Positions 34,763 to 46,250 of a DNA stretch of 64,000 bases are shown here, piece by piece. Where the stretch lies: assembly GCA_037176725.1 (NCBI GenBank), contig JAZBRS010000026.1, positions 99,121,501 to 99,185,500 of the forward strand, given 5' to 3'. Numbering within the stretch: position 1 is the first letter of the stretch; each line of letters begins with the position of its first letter. The position numbers and the translations under genes were made by a program. The DNA is from Posidonia oceanica. Its lineage: Eukaryota; Streptophyta; Magnoliopsida; Alismatales; Posidoniaceae. A model generated the notes under the pieces. That model did not search any database, was not told where the DNA came from, and saw only the letters and a program-made list of their open reading frames with translations.

Positions 34763-37700
34763 TGTAGTAATCCCAATCGGAATCAGGCTTACTATTAGCG
34801 GCGATTGATCCAAGGAAGAGGCTCAACTCGAAAACACTTAAAATCGAGGAGAAAAGAGGAAGATAAGACAAATCAGAGTCGCCACCATGTCTATTACCGG
34901 AAGACAAGGAAAACTGAGGGAAATGCATGAATTAACACGCAAAACCAAGCAGGAAATGCAAAGCATAGCAATGCAAGGGAAAACAAATGCAAATACATGC
35001 AAATGAGGTGACTCATGCCTAGGATAAGGGCGATATGGTCATTACGGGCCAAAAGACTGGGCAAGGACTCCTGTTACTCGCGGGGAAGGTGTTAGGCACC
35101 CCCGACACGCCTGAGAATCGGTCTTTCTAGGCTTACGCTCACATACGCAGGGAAATGCAGGTTTGAATGCCTAAATGCCAATGAATGCCTGAATGAATGC
35201 TCAAAGGTGTGCTCTAAGTGGTAGGAAACAATGCAAGGAAGTAAACGTGCTATCTAAGTGCTCAGCAGCGCTGTCTGTGTTCCGAACCGGGCGAAACCGG
35301 GCTCGTGAGAACTCCAGGCAGTAAGCATCACAGCCCTATATGTAAATGCAGGCGAAAAAAGCAAAACAGCGGGAAAACCATGCAATGTAGGCAACATGCA
35401 AGAGAAAACAGCGTAAAACACGCAAAACGAGGCAAGAAACGAAAACGGCACGCGAAACGATGCGAGAAAGCAAAGCAGCACGCAAAACGAGCGAAAAAGC
35501 AAGGCGGCACGCAAAACGGTGCAAAAGACGAGGTGGGCACGCGAAACGGTGCCAAAACGAAAGCGAGCGCGCAAAATGACGCAAAAGCAAAGCAGGCACG
35601 CAGAACGGTGCCAAAGACGAGAGCGGGCACGCAAAACAGCGCAAAAGAGAAAGCGGGCACGCAAAACGGTGCCAAAACAACGCAGACACGCAAAACGGTG
35701 CCAAAACGAGAGTAGACACGCAAGATGGTGCCAAAAGCAGCGAGATAAAACCTCGGAAAAGCCGTGCGATTGCAAATGCAAGGAAAAGATTAGGAGGAGC
35801 AAAAGGAGAAGCAAAACAGCGCGTGTGTGAGAACAGGTGCTGTTCGGGGCCACACAGAGTAGGAGTGAAGACCTACACTGGGGAGAACAAGCAAGTGGAG
35901 GGATTACCACCGTTTTGTGACTGTTTCCCACTAAACCGCCCCACGATGTGTCTCGCACGTTGCCCAAAGCTCGCGGTGCGATCGGATCGTGGAAAAGGGG
36001 GAAGAAAGTCGCAATAAGTGGTGAATCTAGGGAAAACACAACACAAAACCCTTGGGGAAACGCAAAACGGGGATCGGAGTTGATAGACAAGAAGAGGAGG
36101 CCCTATTCTACATGCTCAAAGAGACAGAAAGCGAAAACAAGGCAAACAATGCAAAAGGCATGCAAATGAATGCAATGCAGGGGTTCAGGAGGACATACCT
36201 AGAAATCCTGGGGCCTGATCTAAAATCTACTTGGTCCATGCTGAAGAGCGCTTCGCCGCGGTCGTCTGGGCAACTTATTTGAGAAGATCCAACGGTCGGA
36301 TTGGAAGATATCGCAGCTTCAAGACAGGAGGGCCAGAACAGGGGAGAAAAGTAGATCTAAGTGTTCAGGAGGTCCTAGGGGTGTGCAAATGGGTCCTCCC
36401 AGGTGAATAGGAGCTAAGGAAACTTTGGTGTGTGCAAAGGGATGCTAAGTGCAAGACTAAATGAATGCAAGTGCATGCAAGAAGCAAGAAAAGACAAGAA
36501 GGGGGATTTTTAGAAAAAACAGGAGTTCAAATGCCATTTTTAAAAGGAAGGTGGGCTTAAATGCAAAGTTTGGAAAAACATGGGGCTTTCAGGCAGGTTT
36601 TGAAAACAGGAGGAGGCAGAGGGCAAATCTGCAAAGGATAGGGTTTTTAGAATGCAATTTTGAAAGAGGGTATGCATCAGGGGAGGTTTTGAAAGCATGT
36701 TGCAAATCAGAATGCAATTTTGGAAATATTAGGGTCTAAAATGCAATTTTTCCAGAAAACAGGGTTCTAGGGAGTCTAGGAATGCAAGTGGAGGGCCTAC
36801 ATGCAATTTTGCAAGCATGGGAGCTAAAATGCAATTTTAAGGGCAAAACAGGCATTTTAAATGATTTTAAAAGGATGTAAAGGACCTATGTGTCATTTTT
36901 AAATCATGCAGGGTCAAAAATGCAATTTAATATGCAAAATATGCTCTGAAATCAAGGTCTGTGGACTGATGTGCAATTTTTAAAAGATGCAGGGGGAAAA
37001 ATGCAATGTAATATGCAAAATATGCATGCCAAATGGCTACTGTGCATTTAAATGGACCTATATGCAAAAATGAGAAAACAGAAGGTAAAACATGCAATGC
37101 AGCATGCAAAATACGAAAATAAACCCTAAGTTCTATAGTGCAAAGGATTTAAATGCAAAAACAGTAAATCACAGGGATACAGAATGCAATATGATATGGC
37201 AAAGTTCATGCATTTAAATTAAATAATCTACTGCAGGACCTATATGCGAAAATGAGAAAGCAGGAGGTAAAATATGCAATGCATCAACCAAAAATTAAAA
37301 TCAGAACCTAAGTTACTACAGTGCATGGGATTTGAATGCAAAAACAGTAAATCACAGGGGTCCAGGATGCAATATGATAAGGTAAACTTGATGCATTTAA
37401 ATTAAATGATCTACTACAGGACCTGGATGCAAAAATTGAAAACAGAGGGGCTAAGCATAAATATTTATAACTAAACAGCACAGTAAAAGGACTGGATTGC
37501 AAATACAGAAAAGCACAGATATTTAAAGCAATTTAGCATGGTTTTAAATTGAAAACATAGCAAGTTAAATGGCAGAAAGACTGAAACGCAAAAATGAAAG
37601 AACTTAGGCTAAGCATGCAATATTCACAAAAAAACTATACTAAAGAGAAAATAAATGAACAGTGTTGGCCGACGACCGTGAGCACTGTAGCAGTGAGCTA

Positions 37701-40667
37701 CCAGAGCTTGCGGCTGCCGGCACAGGGGGCTGAGGGAGGCGCTGATCGGCGGAGGCGGTGCTCCCAGAGCTGGCGGAGGCAGGGCGGCGATCAGCGGAGG
37801 ACGACGTGGCCTGGAACGTGCCGGAGTGCTCGCCGGAGCTCTGCAGAGGCTCAGGGGCTTGGTCCGGCCATTCGACCTAGCGGAGCTGCATTCCGAAGAC
37901 CGGGGGAGCCTCCTGACGTCCGTGCGGAGCTGAGGGAGTCACCAGGATCACGTTCCACTGGCTGGAGCGTCGTGAAGGCTGGAGGACTGCGCCGGAGAAG
38001 ATGACCGGACCGGCGAGCAGCAACGGAGCAGGAGGGCTGGAATCCTACTTCTAAGGGGTGGAGAAGCAGCAAGGGAAGAAAAGGGAGCTAAGGGTGTAAA
38101 GAATTACCTGGCTCCGCGTCTGGAACGTCCTCCCGACCTCAGCAGTTCCGGAGCTGGCCGGCGACGTTCGTCCACTCACTACGGTGATCGTCGGGCGTTC
38201 GCGGAGGTTGGAGCTGCCCCACAGCGTCCTTCCAGTGCTTCTCGATCGGTCAGGTGGATGCTAAGGAGTTCGGAGAAGGATCTGGAGTTTTGTGGGTTCA
38301 GCAAAGTGACTGGAGGTGGGGGGACGTTGTTGCTGCTCGTCGGACCTGATGGAGCCTTCGGGGAGGAAGCTGGAGATCTGGAAAGTCGATTTGGATGGCT
38401 GGCCTGGGTTTCTGGAGAGTGTGGAGGGAGTTTGCAGGTTGGGTCGGTTTCTGGTCAGGAGGAGACACAAGTGTTTGTTGTGGAGTTTGTGGTCTGTGGT
38501 GAACGGCCGGGCTTGAAGTCTGGTGTTTTGGAAAGGTGGAGGTCAGGCAGATTTCTGGGTGGATTTTGGGAAGAAGCTGCGAGCTGTGGTGAAGGATTTT
38601 CAATGGAGAGGGTCGTTCTGGAAGGTGTTGGGTGCTGAAGCTTTGAGATCGATTCTGGGAAGGAATCAGGGTATTTTTTGGGTTCTGGAAGAAGGGTGAG
38701 AGAGCTGGAGACTTGGTGTTTTCAGAGTGTGCCAAAAAGATCCCGGTTGTGAAGGAAAGAAATCGGTTTTGATCTCTTTTCTCTCCACTGAATTCAATGG
38801 TCTGAGGTCAAAGGAATGGGTTTCTGCCATTGTTGGCAGAGCATGGGAGGGGTTGCTGTGCTGGTCTTCGGCCACAGGGCATGGTGGTGATGGAGGAGAG
38901 TCCATGGTGGTGTCAGGCGGAGGTTTGAAAAAAAAAGAGAGGGGTTGGCTGTCGTTTCTGTTGTGAGAGGAGGAGAAGAAGAATGGAAGAAGAAGAAGAA
39001 GAAGAGAAGGAGGGAAAGAGGAGGGGCAAACGGGCTGTGGGCCGGAAAAAGAAAAAAGAAATAAGGAAGAAAGGGAGAAACGGGCTGACGGGCCCAGTAA
39101 GGGAAAAAGGGAAAGAAAAATGGGAAAGAAGGAAGAAAGAGAGGGAAAAGTGAGGAAATGAAATTAGGAAAAATAAATTAAAAATAAGTAAAAATACTAG
39201 AAAGGTTGTGTTGTGAGTTAGGATTTTAATTGGATTTTTTTACTGACTGTTTTGGGTTAATTAGTGTGTTTTGGGCTTAATTAGGGTTTTAGGGTTTTGT
39301 TTTGTTCTTAATTTGTTTTCCATTTGATTAAGTGTTTGTTAAATCTTTTAAATTGTTTTTAAAATTGTGTTTTTCTTGTTAGGCATTTAGGATGTTAATT
39401 AGGATTTTTTAGGATTTATTTTTAGGTTAATTAGGATGGGTTATGGGCTTTTAGTTTTAGTCTTTTAGGATTTTCTTTCTTAAGTCTTTTGAATTAGGTT
39501 TTTGTGATTTTTTATTTGTTAACTTTTCTTGATGTTTTTTAATTAGGTTTCTCTTGTTTGATTAAGTTTTGTTAAATCTTTTTAAAGTGTTTCTCATTTT
39601 CTTTTTGATTAAGTCCTTAGGTTGTTTTTTTCTTAGGTTTGTTAGGTTAGGCTTTTTCTTTCATTAATTGTTTATCTTAGTGTTCTTAATTGTCTTACTT
39701 TTTTTTTAAGGTTTGCTTTTTAATTATCTTGATGGGGTTTTTACCTTTGGTGGGTTTTGATTTTGTTTTAGTTTTTTTCCTTGATTTTACGGTATTTTCT
39801 TTTGGTTTGTTTTGCATTTTTTAGTTTGCATGCTTGATTTTCTTTTTAGCTTGATTTAATTAGGTTTAAGTTTTTAATTGTTTGTTTAATGTTTTTAAAT
39901 TGTTTTTCTTAGAGTTTGATTTGTTTCTCTTATGTTTTGGAGTTTTACAGATTTTTAGGGCTTTTTATGGATTTTAGCAAAAGAAAGAAAAGGAAAAGAG
40001 AAGGAGGAAGGAAATGGAAAAAGGGAGAAATAAAAGGGAAAGAGATGAGTTGGAGGAAAATGATTTTTTAAAATTCAGGGAAAAAGCTAAAAATAAAGTA
40101 AAAATAGGAATAAGATAGAGAAGGGATAGAAGCACAAAGAGGGCCCACAGCCAGGCAGGAAAAAGGGCAAGAAGGGGATGAAAAGAGAGATGATAATCAG
40201 GAGAGAGAGAGAGGAGAGAGAAAATGATAATCCCGGAGAGAGAAAAGGATAATTAGGGCAAATGAAGGTCTTAAAGGTCTTGGAATGGGATGAAAGTTGG
40301 TGGGTGGGTAGTCTAGGGTTTGAGGAGCTAGCTCTGAAGTTTTGGTTTGATTTTGAGAAGGTTTTAGAGGGGTTTGAAGGTGTAGAAAAAGGAGAGTTTC
40401 ACCTAGGTTTTCTAGGGTTTTTGGGAATGGTCTTGGGTTGGAAATTTCTAGGTTCTTGGGTAGGTTTGCTAAGTGGATGCTGGTGGGTTTTCCTATGGAT
40501 TTTGGTCAGGTTTTGAGTTTGGGGAGAGGGGTAAAGGCTTAGGTCAAGTTTGCTTGGTTTTGAAGGGTAAAGAAGAGGATTAGGGTTTGGGTTTAGGTTA
40601 GGGTTTGAGTCCAGCAATCACTAGAAGGTCCCAAATGGTCCGAGCCTGTCAAGATGGGGTGTCAACA
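34763..40667 (-). repeat. LTR D: complete 5' LTR of element 2, 5.9 kb
   Basis: The plus strand starts TGTAGTAATCCC next to the primer site and ends TGTCAACA at 40660-40667. Its plan is the same as LTRs A-C: ~30-bp array (35395-35760), ATGCAA-rich part, GC-rich part (37660-39080), T-rich part and purine-rich part. It diverges substantially from A/C, so element 2 is an older or different subfamily. Confidence 0.93.
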
Positions 40668-41371
40668 GATAGCATCCGTTTTGAGGCTTCTTGCTTAGAG
40701 TACATCTTCGTTCTGATTGGGGGGGCTGGTACTCTTCCCAAACGAACCCTTAACAATCAGCACCTATCATGCCGAGCTCATGTGCATCTATGTTCGCAAC
40801 CCGGAGAAATGCATGAATCAATCTGTGTTGGCTTTTACTATTCAGGGCTTGTCCAGCGCCTGTCTCGGGGGACCGTTCTTCGGCTCACCTTTCCTAGTTC
40901 TGCGCTGGCTAGAGGAACATTTTCTGCTGTCTGCTCTTGATGCTAACCTTCCCTTGGAGGAGTACATTCGTCGATTCTGTGCCTACGAAGTCAAACCCCA
41001 GATGGACTCCTTCAGTCCTCCTTTGTCTTTCTGGACAGTATCTGACCCAGAGTACTTCTTGACGCTGATTGGGGCAACAAAGTTTGTGAGGTACAATCCC
41101 CAACGATGCTTCTCAATGTTGGCCACTCCCCGGGCCATACCTCCCTTGCCTCATTTCTCTGACATGATTCTCTCGTGCTTGAGAGACACCCTTGGGGACA
41201 TCATTTAGGTCTTTTATCAAGCCAACAACTGGGACAGGAAGGGATGGAACTGTGTCCTCTCTTCGTGGGAAAATTCGAACGCGGACCGCAAAGCCATCTC
41301 CCTTGCCACTCATGATGCTTGGTATGAGGGCGTGAGGCCCAAATTAATTATTGAATTTCCTGCCAAGAAAT
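40668..41371 (+). pseudogene. X1: PMD-like gene fragment, cut by element 2
   Basis: The 5' part is missing because LTR D inserted at 40667/40668. The readable frame from 40717 includes FFGSPFLVLRWLEEHFLL and FLTLIGATKFVRYNPQRCF, which parallel X2 (FVGSPFLLSRWL and GPTHFVVYNSHRCF). A TAG at 41206-41208 replaces an expected CAG; the frame then continues VFYQANNWDRKGWN to a TAG at about 41371. Upstream of 40717 the frame appears shifted. X1 and X2 are homologous members of a family I place tentatively with plant mobile domain proteins. No function is assigned. Confidence 0.55.
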
Positions 41372-41513
41372 AGAGGATGTAATCAGTATTGTGGCTTTTA
41401 TCATTAATAGAATTTCACTTTGTTCTTTTCTGTTTCTTTTCAATAAATTCGTATGACTTTTTATCAAGAGAACAAGAAAAAATCAGAGTTCAGAAATGTC
41501 CCTGGATTTAAAA

Positions 41514-41615
41514 CATTGTACGCGGCGAATGGAGCGGCCAACGTTATACGCTGGGAATACCAGTAGATAACGTTTTAGCTTTCGAAACGTTGGACTGGCT
41601 GAATCTCGTGGATAA
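41514..41615. repeat. Decayed 58-bp double-hairpin module and half
   Basis: 41514-41571 keeps the 9-11-9 spacing twice. Its second half pairs GTTAT with ATAAC although both differ from the consensus. A further decayed half starts at 41588. It lies between X1 and Y. Confidence 0.6.
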
Positions 41616-41797
41616 CACTTCGACTTCCCCGATGCGTTGGACGTCCCAGATCACGTGTATAACATTGAATGATATAAAACCTTCATCCTACGCAACGGGC
41701 GGCCACCTTCTTTCCACCTTCTCCAGCAACTGTGAGCTCCCCCTGACCTCTGGCGAACTCACTATGCGGCGGCTCCTTTATTCCTCTCTACTTTTTT

Positions 41798-43626
41798 ATG
41801 AAAATGCAATGGTTCGGCAAGGTGTACATGAAACCGGCAAAACGTGCTCGGACGGGACCTGGGCCATCGTCCCTCGGCAAGCTTGGGGCAGCTCTGACAG
41901 AACCTCCGACGGTGACAGAGGCCGTGACAATAGTTGTGGAAGGCACAACTGTGGTGGGCACGGCTGTGGAGAGCACGACTATGGTGGGCACGGCTGTGGA
42001 GGGCACGACTGTGATGGCAGAAATGGCCAAGGTGGCACCTGTGGAGGCAGCGGTGACGACTGTGGAGGCTGCGAAGGTGGCGGAGACCACGGAGGCTGGG
42101 ACGGCGTCTAAGGTCGTGGTGGTGGGTCCAGCTATTGTGGTGGGTCTGGCTACTGTGGAGGCTAGTGAGGTGGCTGGCGGTGAGGCCGCGAAGGCCAAGG
42201 CAGAGCTAGGTTCTAGTTCCAGCAGCTCCTTCAGCTACGAGGACATGGAGGAGGAGTCTGAGGAGACGGTCTTGGAGATGAGGTCTGAGGCTAGTTTGGA
42301 CGAGGTGGGCCCCACGGTGGATCGGAGGTGAGGCCGGTCGATCCCCTCATCGCGCAGTTCGGTGAGGATGACGGTTGGTGGCGGAAAATGGTGGATTTCG
42401 TCCGACGGGAGGCGAAAGGAGGCACAAGGGATCCCCCGGGATGATCTTCAGAGGGAGCTGTCTTTTAGGGCCAGTGACTAGGCTTCCTAGCTTGCTCTTC
42501 AGGATGCGTGAGTTCAGGAGCTAGAGCGGCAGGTACGGGCTGCTGTTAGTGACTTGGGATCTACTCGCCAGCTTGCTGAGGAGAGGGCTGCTGAGATTGC
42601 CTGACTTGTTGCACAGCAGCAACCCCCGTCGGCGACTGATTCAGCCGCAAAGATTGCCGAGCTGAGGAGGCAGCTAGAGGTGACTCAGGAGGTATAACTT
42701 GCTCTTCTACTTTTAAATTCATATTTCTACTTATGCTAATGGGTTGCTGTTTCTTTTTTGTCCCTTCTTGCAGGATCTGGCAGTGAGCCATGGCATGGCA
42801 GCTCTACTTGAGGGCGAGGTGATGCATTTTCAAGCCAAGGTCATGTGCAGTAGACTTGCCACTGGTCGGCCACTCCCTCTTTATCCATTGTCCATGTCGA
42901 GGCATCGCTCCGGCAGCCGTCGTCCACCGGGTGAGGGGTCTCAGGTTGCGTCCTAGGCTTCTCCAGGTGGTTCGACACGTCAGCCAGTTCGGCCTCCTAC
43001 AGCTCCTTCTTCGGACCATTCAGAGGAGATCTGCTGTCTCCAGGATAAGGTGTAAATGTCTTTATTATTTCCTTTCCGCCTTTTAGTTGAATTTTCCTTG
43101 GTTCTGACACCACCGTTTGTAGGTTGCTTATCTGGAGGGTGAGCTGAAGGAGCAAGCTGGTGACTTCATAGTTGCCAGCTCCGTTAGGAGGCTGGAGGAG
43201 CTGGAGGGGATTGTTGCTGCTAGGGACGCTCAGATTCGGGAGCTGGAGCAGCAGGTCGCCAACAAGGATACCAAGATTGCCCAGGCTCAAGCGGTATGAT
43301 TTGTTTTAGTGCTATTTCGTTTCTATGTCCTAGCTTGTGTCTGATATTTTGATTGCTTCCTTCCTCAGAGTTTGCAAGGCACGGAGGCGTTCACCTCTTA
43401 GCTTAAGGTTGAGCTAGGGCACTACCGGAGGTATGCCTACGTCACTAGTGCCAGGTTGGGGGAGCCTGTTCCTCCTGTACCGAGCCACCAGTCGGGTAGC
43501 CACCGCTCTTGGTCTGTCTCTAGGGCTCCGTTGGGTGTTTCTGTTCACCAGTCACCTCGGTCTCCTATCGTTCCTTCTCTAGCTCCTCCTTCAGTTCCCG
43601 AGGGCGAGGGAGAGAGCCCTTCTTAG
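41798..43626 (+). pseudogene. Y: PMD-gene derivative with the PMD core deleted
   Basis: This is homologous to Y' (minus strand, 57897-54728) but in opposite orientation. The start FGKVYMKPAKRA parallels FGKAYMRPKKLA; a Val/Glu/Thr-rich low-complexity part follows; the frame then shifts near 42330 to DDGWWRKMVDFVRRE. Near 42440 the sequence jumps to DDLQRELSF, so about 2 kb holding the PMD exons of Y' are missing. The coiled-coil part and the Ser/Pro-rich end (APPSVPEGEGESPS) remain, with splice sites such as GTATAACTT (42692) and TTCTTGCAG (42766-42774). Stops include CAG-to-TAG and two CGA-to-TGA type changes. Confidence 0.65.
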
Positions 43627-44108
43627 CTTTCTTGTACTTCAGGGGTATGCCCCGGTGCTCTTGTAGAACAATTATATTTTTGAAATGATATAGATTTTTG
43701 TGTACTTAGCAAAACTTGTCAAATATCTCTTTTAAAATACCTTTCTCAGAGTTAGAATGAGCTTAAGCGACCAATATAGTAAAAGAATGGCACTTAATTC
43801 AAATTAAATTGAAACCAGCATATTCATGTGAAATAGTATGTAAATGACATAGTTACAAAGAAAGATTTCACCTAGGAGCCTTACATTTAAGTTTTGAAGT
43901 CCTCGGCGCTTAAGCGAGCCATTAACTTGATGAAATGAATAACTAGTGATTCTGAATGGCCCGGATGTCCAAGAAATATGAAACCATTGCTCACACGTGT
44001 ATTGCAACTTAATTAAACCTCTGGGACTGATAAAAATGATTTATGCAACTTAATCACGGATTAGGGGATGATCCAGCCAAGTTCAGTGACTTAAGTCACT
44101 GATAAAAT
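43627..44108. other. Y 3' flank
   Basis: It is homologous to the region after the Y' stop (minus strand of 54728-54600), including AGGGGTATGCCC. No gene seen. Confidence 0.5.
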
Positions 44109-44240
44109 GTTATACGCCTCATCTGGTGCGGCCAACGTTATCCACTGTATTTTCTGCGTCCAACGCTGGGAAGCTGATTTAAACGTTATACACCTCACAT
44201 GGCGCAGCTAACGTAGGACGCGCTATATCTCGCGTACAAC
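44109..44240. repeat. Two decayed double-hairpin modules
   Basis: 44109-44164 and 44185-44240, 56 bp each, start GTTATACGC and GTTATACAC. The first ends GCGTCCAAC. They lie between Y and X2. Confidence 0.6.
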
Positions 44241-44457
44241 AAAGCGAGCCCAGAATCTTTTCTTTCCTTTCTTGTTCTTAGCTAATCTTCTGGAATGCTT
44301 CGAAATTCTCTTAATGTCCATGTGGGGAGATTTCCCACGATTTTTCCTATGCTTGTAAAAGCTTGGCCACCCTTTGGAATCTGTGCACACTTGCCCCTTG
44401 CATCTTTGCTTATTTTCTCTTGACATGTGCTTCTTCCTCTCTTCTCCCTTGCTCTCA

Positions 44458-45776
44458 TGGCTTCTGGTTCAGTACCCAATGTTTTCATGCATAACAAGAA
44501 GGGAGTTGCAAAACCTTTGGAGGAGATTGAAGGGCATATGATGTCCCACATCAAAGCGGGGAAGGTATGATTTTCTTCATTGGCCCTTCTATTCTCTCTT
44601 GTTCCTCATGCATTTAACTTTGTTTGTAGGAAATCCTCAACTTCACAAAAACACCCTGCATTGATAATGACTTCCCTTACTATTCTCCTTGGGTGAAAGA
44701 GTTTGTACTTTGGACTTGGGAAAGGAAGTCCGTTATGACCCGTTCATGCTTTGGTGGACTTCTGGATTTATTGGACACAACCTTGGACTGGCCTCTGCTC
44801 CATGCCTCATGCGCCTTCTAGAGTCCTAAGACTCATACTTTCTTCTTTGGGGGCTGTGAGATGATAATCCTAGTGGAGGATGTTCATGGCCTGCTTGGTG
44901 TGACTCAGATTGGAGTGGCCCGGCCGAATATTGATTTTCCATTGCCATACGTGATAGCGGATATGCAGATATTCATAGACCGTATCTTCACTGCTCTGCC
45001 GACTCAACTTGGGACATTTATATTACAGCTTCCGACGGATCAAGGACTCTGCCTCCCAGGATCAGTTGCTGATGTGTCTGCATTTATTGATTGGAGGCCT
45101 CACCATATTTGTCTCCAAAGACTTCTCCTTGGATGTCTATCACATTGAGTTCTTGATAGGTCTTACTAAGCATTTTTGGTGTTCTCCTTCAGTCGCCATC
45201 CTTGCAGCTACATACCTTGGTCTAACCAGTGTCTCAACTGGAGGGGACTTTGTCGGCTCTCCTTTTCTTCTTTCCAGATGGCTGTAGGTCCATTTCCCGA
45301 GGCTCGGGCCTACGAGGACTGATTTGATCGAGGAAAGGGTTTGCTCTTTGTGTTCTGCCCCTATTGATATCTTTGCACCTTCCATGCCCTTCTATCATAA
45401 GCATCAGGCGCGAGGTTCTTCAGTTGAGTTGGAGCTGATAGGGCCCACTCACTTTGTGGTGTACAACTCCCATCGCTGTTTTGAGATGGTGGGGAGGAAA
45501 AAAGGGGTGCCGCCTCAGCTGAGTTCTATTCCTCGTATCCAGGTTCGGGAATGCAGTCTTCCATCTGATGCAGTGATGGTGTACTACATCCGGGCTCTTT
45601 GGTCGTCTCTGGACTACCATGATGATTCAGATGGGACCTCAGCTGCTCCCTTGACTTGCTACCTACTACAGGAGGATGCACACTTGAGTTGGTATTCAAA
45701 GCTACTTCCCAAACCTGAGGAGTGGGTTGAAGCGACTGGTGTGCTACGCAGGAAGAGGAAGAAGACAATTAGATAG
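44458..45776 (+). pseudogene. X2: PMD-like gene with one intron, broken
   Basis: The Met at 44458 opens exon 1 (MASGSVPNVFMHNKKG), which ends at a donor GTATGA (44565); the acceptor TTGTTTGTAG is at 44620-44629 and exon 2 continues in phase with EILNFTKTPC. The motif SPKTHTFFFGGC followed by ILVEDVHGLLG resembles the plant mobile domain pattern. TAG at 44819-44821 replaces a Trp codon before SPKTHT; a frameshift lies near 45045; TAG at 45285-45287 replaces Gln. The frame ends at 45776. The expected protein is about 400 residues. The family call is tentative. Confidence 0.6.
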
Positions 45777-45967
45777 GTAATTATTGTAATTCATTTCTTT
45801 TCTGGACTATGTATTTTCTATTTTCAAGGAAATAAAAGATCTCTTTCTTATTTCGTCTCTATTCGCATGCTTTGGACTGTGTTGAGTTTAGGAATATTCT
45901 CTAGTGGCCTTGGCATTGGATCAAGGGCCCTTTATCAGAATTCTGTAGTTTAAGTCACAGTTAAAAT

Positions 45968-46090
45968 GTAAGACGCTCAAACTGGAACTTGTAACGTAAG
46001 ACGCCTCATATCTCCCGGCTAACATTCCTCTGGTGATCGTTGTCTGTTCTAGATGATGCGTCCAACGTTGGACGTTGAGTTTTGCTCGTT
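45968..46090. repeat. Two decayed double-hairpin modules
   Basis: 45968-46023 has two GTAAGACGC arms; the next copy begins at 46039 and includes a clean GCGTCCAAC-GTTGGACG junction at 46058-46074. They lie between X2 and element 4. Confidence 0.6.
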
Positions 46091-46250
46091 TAATGCGTCT
46101 GACTGATTTTTCTACACAATCTCGGCAAATTTGTTATTCCATCTAGGGGTATTATTGCCCCTAGTCCAAAGTGACCTCTGAAAACTCAGAAACGACCTTA
46201 ATAAAATGGCTTTTGAAATCTTAGGCATAACCTACATACAATGCATTGTG

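Larger units (their letters stand above)
28819..40667 (-). mobile_element. Element 2: Ogre-like element, 5' part, no pol seen
   Basis: On the minus strand: 5' LTR D, primer-binding site, leader, gag, then tandem repeats and unrecognised sequence until element 1 interrupts it at 28819. Termini and primer site match element 1's family. No RT or integrase is present between gag and the breakpoint, so either pol was deleted or this is a non-autonomous variant. The rest, including the 3' LTR, would lie left of the window. The right flank is GATAG (40668-40672). Confidence 0.8.
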
